This document shows, in pieces, positions 5,228 through 6,261 of a DNA stretch of 6,261 nt. The stretch is from an uncultured Campylobacter sp. (GTDB lineage: Bacteria > Campylobacterota > Campylobacteria > Campylobacterales > Campylobacteraceae). The notes beneath the pieces are model-generated. The model had not been told where the DNA came from. It ran no database searches and saw only the letters and a program-made list of their open reading frames with translations. How positions within the stretch are numbered: position 1 is the stretch's first letter; every line of letters begins with the position of its first letter. The position numbers and the translations under genes are program-made. The stretch lies in assembly GCF_938045465.1 (NCBI RefSeq), contig NZ_CALIBF010000097.1, positions 1-6,261 on the forward strand, read 5' to 3'.

Positions 5228-5372
5228 GAATGACGGGGCGTAAAATTTATAGTCGTATCATGTAAATTCTGCGAGCAAAATTTAGATAAATAAAATTCGC
5301 TTAACTGCACGCTTAGCCAAAACTCACAGAGTATGTATTTATTCCTGCAGACAAACCCTCAAGCGCGCCGAT

Positions 5373-6261
5373 TTAGAATTTAAATTTCTTAAATTCTATC
5401 TTTTCATCGAAAACCGACATCGTGCGCCGTAGCTCATCTATATCGACATTTAGCACGGCTAAGAAATACTCCCGTAGCTGCACGTATTCATCTTTGTTTG
5501 CCATCAAAATATTCATTATATCGACGTTGGCATTTTCTTTATATAGCACGAGCTGATCGTGAATGCCGAAAAATCCGAGGCTGCCATTATGTAGATGCAT
5601 AAATATCTTAGAGCCGTAAAGCAGGGTAAGTACCATAGTAAAAATACAAACTATATTTCTAATATTAACACTCACGCTTTCGTCGTCTCCGCCAAACTTA
5701 AGCGCGAGTAAAACCCAAACGGCGATAACGATCTTAAGGGCTAACGGCATTTGCTGCCTCCAACTCCATCTGCAATCGAAGCTAATCGCCATCGCACCGA
5801 TCTTTTGTAGCTCAAAAAATTTCACAATTTCGCCCTTTTTATAATACGCGACGGCGGAGTTCGTCATCACGAAATATGCTTCGCCCTCGCGCCTAGCTGC
5901 CTCTATGAGCGGCAAGGGCACTAGGATAAACATTTGCAATACGCCTAGCTCTGGCGGCCCTACCACGATGACGGCAAAAAACAAAAATATTAAAAATACG
6001 CAGCACATCGCGGGGAATTGATATTTAACGTAATCGCGATAGAGATGATCCGTGATGATTAATGGGGCTCTGTCATAATCTATGATTATGGTATTATCCT
6101 TGCTCGAAAGGCTCGCGTTCTTGTAGGTATATGTTTCTGTACTATCATCTGCAAACTCCGAGCCATCTAGTTTTAAATCCGGTTTTAAATTCAGATCGCA
6201 AGCATCAGGCTTATCACTATCTGTCTGCGATCTGCGAGGCGCCTTTGCATGACTTCTGCGT
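5373..6261 (-). CDS. Multi-pass membrane protein, C-terminal 295 residues (N-terminus beyond right edge)
   Basis: The frame stays open from the stop at 5375-5373 to the right edge with no in-frame stop. The ATG at 6008 is internal: no ribosome site precedes it, and 84 further codons without any ATG lie upstream, so the true start is outside the window. Numbering from the edge, residues 1-82 are hydrophilic (part of the segment reads DYDRAPLIITDHLYRDYV). Then come two membrane segments (about 84-101 and 105-119), a strand-rich stretch (about 127-160, with YFVMTNSAVAYYKKGEIVKF), two more membrane segments (172-188, 197-215) and a soluble 80-residue tail. The stretch with T-N-x-x-V-x-x-Y-x-K-G resembles the start of bacterial PH-like membrane domains. 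That is a tentative fold guess, not an identification. Function unknown. It is the first gene, in transcription order, of the minus-strand series. Confidence 0.82.
   Translation of the reverse strand, partial: RRSHAKAPRRSQTDSDKPDACDLNLKPDLKLDGSEFADDSTETYTYKNASLSSKDNTIIIDYDRAPLIITDHLYRDYVKYQFPAMCCVFLIFLFFAVIVVGPPELGVLQMFILVPLPLIEAARREGEAYFVMTNSAVAYYKKGEIVKFFELQKIGAMAISFDCRWSWRQQMPLALKIVIAVWVLLALKFGGDDESVSVNIRNIVCIFTMVLTLLYGSKIFMHLHNGSLGFFGIHDQLVLYKENANVDIMNILMANKDEYVQLREYFLAVLNVDIDELRRTMSVFDEKIEFKKFKF

Overview
The window looks like chromosomal DNA from a Campylobacter-type epsilonproteobacterium, most likely one of the higher-GC oral species (C. gracilis, C. showae, C. rectus). The basis is the QueC and YbeY sequences, the frequent AAATTT words, and AAGGA-type ribosome sites with TATAAT -10 boxes. 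The species is inference; no marker gene fixes it.

Layout. Positions 1-364 hold the 5' part of an unrecognised minus-strand gene that runs off the left edge. Positions 365-690 are non-coding. Positions 691-1812 (minus) are queC (preQ0 synthase) and 1867-2526 (plus) are ybeY (rRNA-maturation endoribonuclease). These two housekeeping genes diverge from a 54-bp shared promoter region. Both carry long repetitive in-frame inserts placed between conserved blocks, so the catalytic motifs stay intact.

From about 2640 to the right edge the DNA is more AT-rich and everything reads on the minus strand. In order of transcription there is a multi-pass membrane protein of which only the C-terminal 295 residues are visible (5373-6261), a single-pass membrane-anchored protein with a TTG start (4544-5092), two tandem paralogous exported proteins (3558-4358 and 2739-3545), and a decayed fragment of a second copy of the single-pass gene (about 2638-2715). 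I do not recognise these families.

The strongest signals are three. First, the two inserts are built on ladders of the hexamer RAATTY at 15-, 21- and 27-nt steps, read in two different reading frames, which points to a DNA-level motif rather than a peptide. Second, the two exported paralogues share a perfectly identical 274-bp core between strongly diverged ends, the mark of gene conversion. Third, the gene remnant shows that the accessory array has been duplicated and partly deleted. An array of diverged exported paralogues with remnants would suit an immunity-type or antigenic-variation locus, but nothing in the sequence proves a function.
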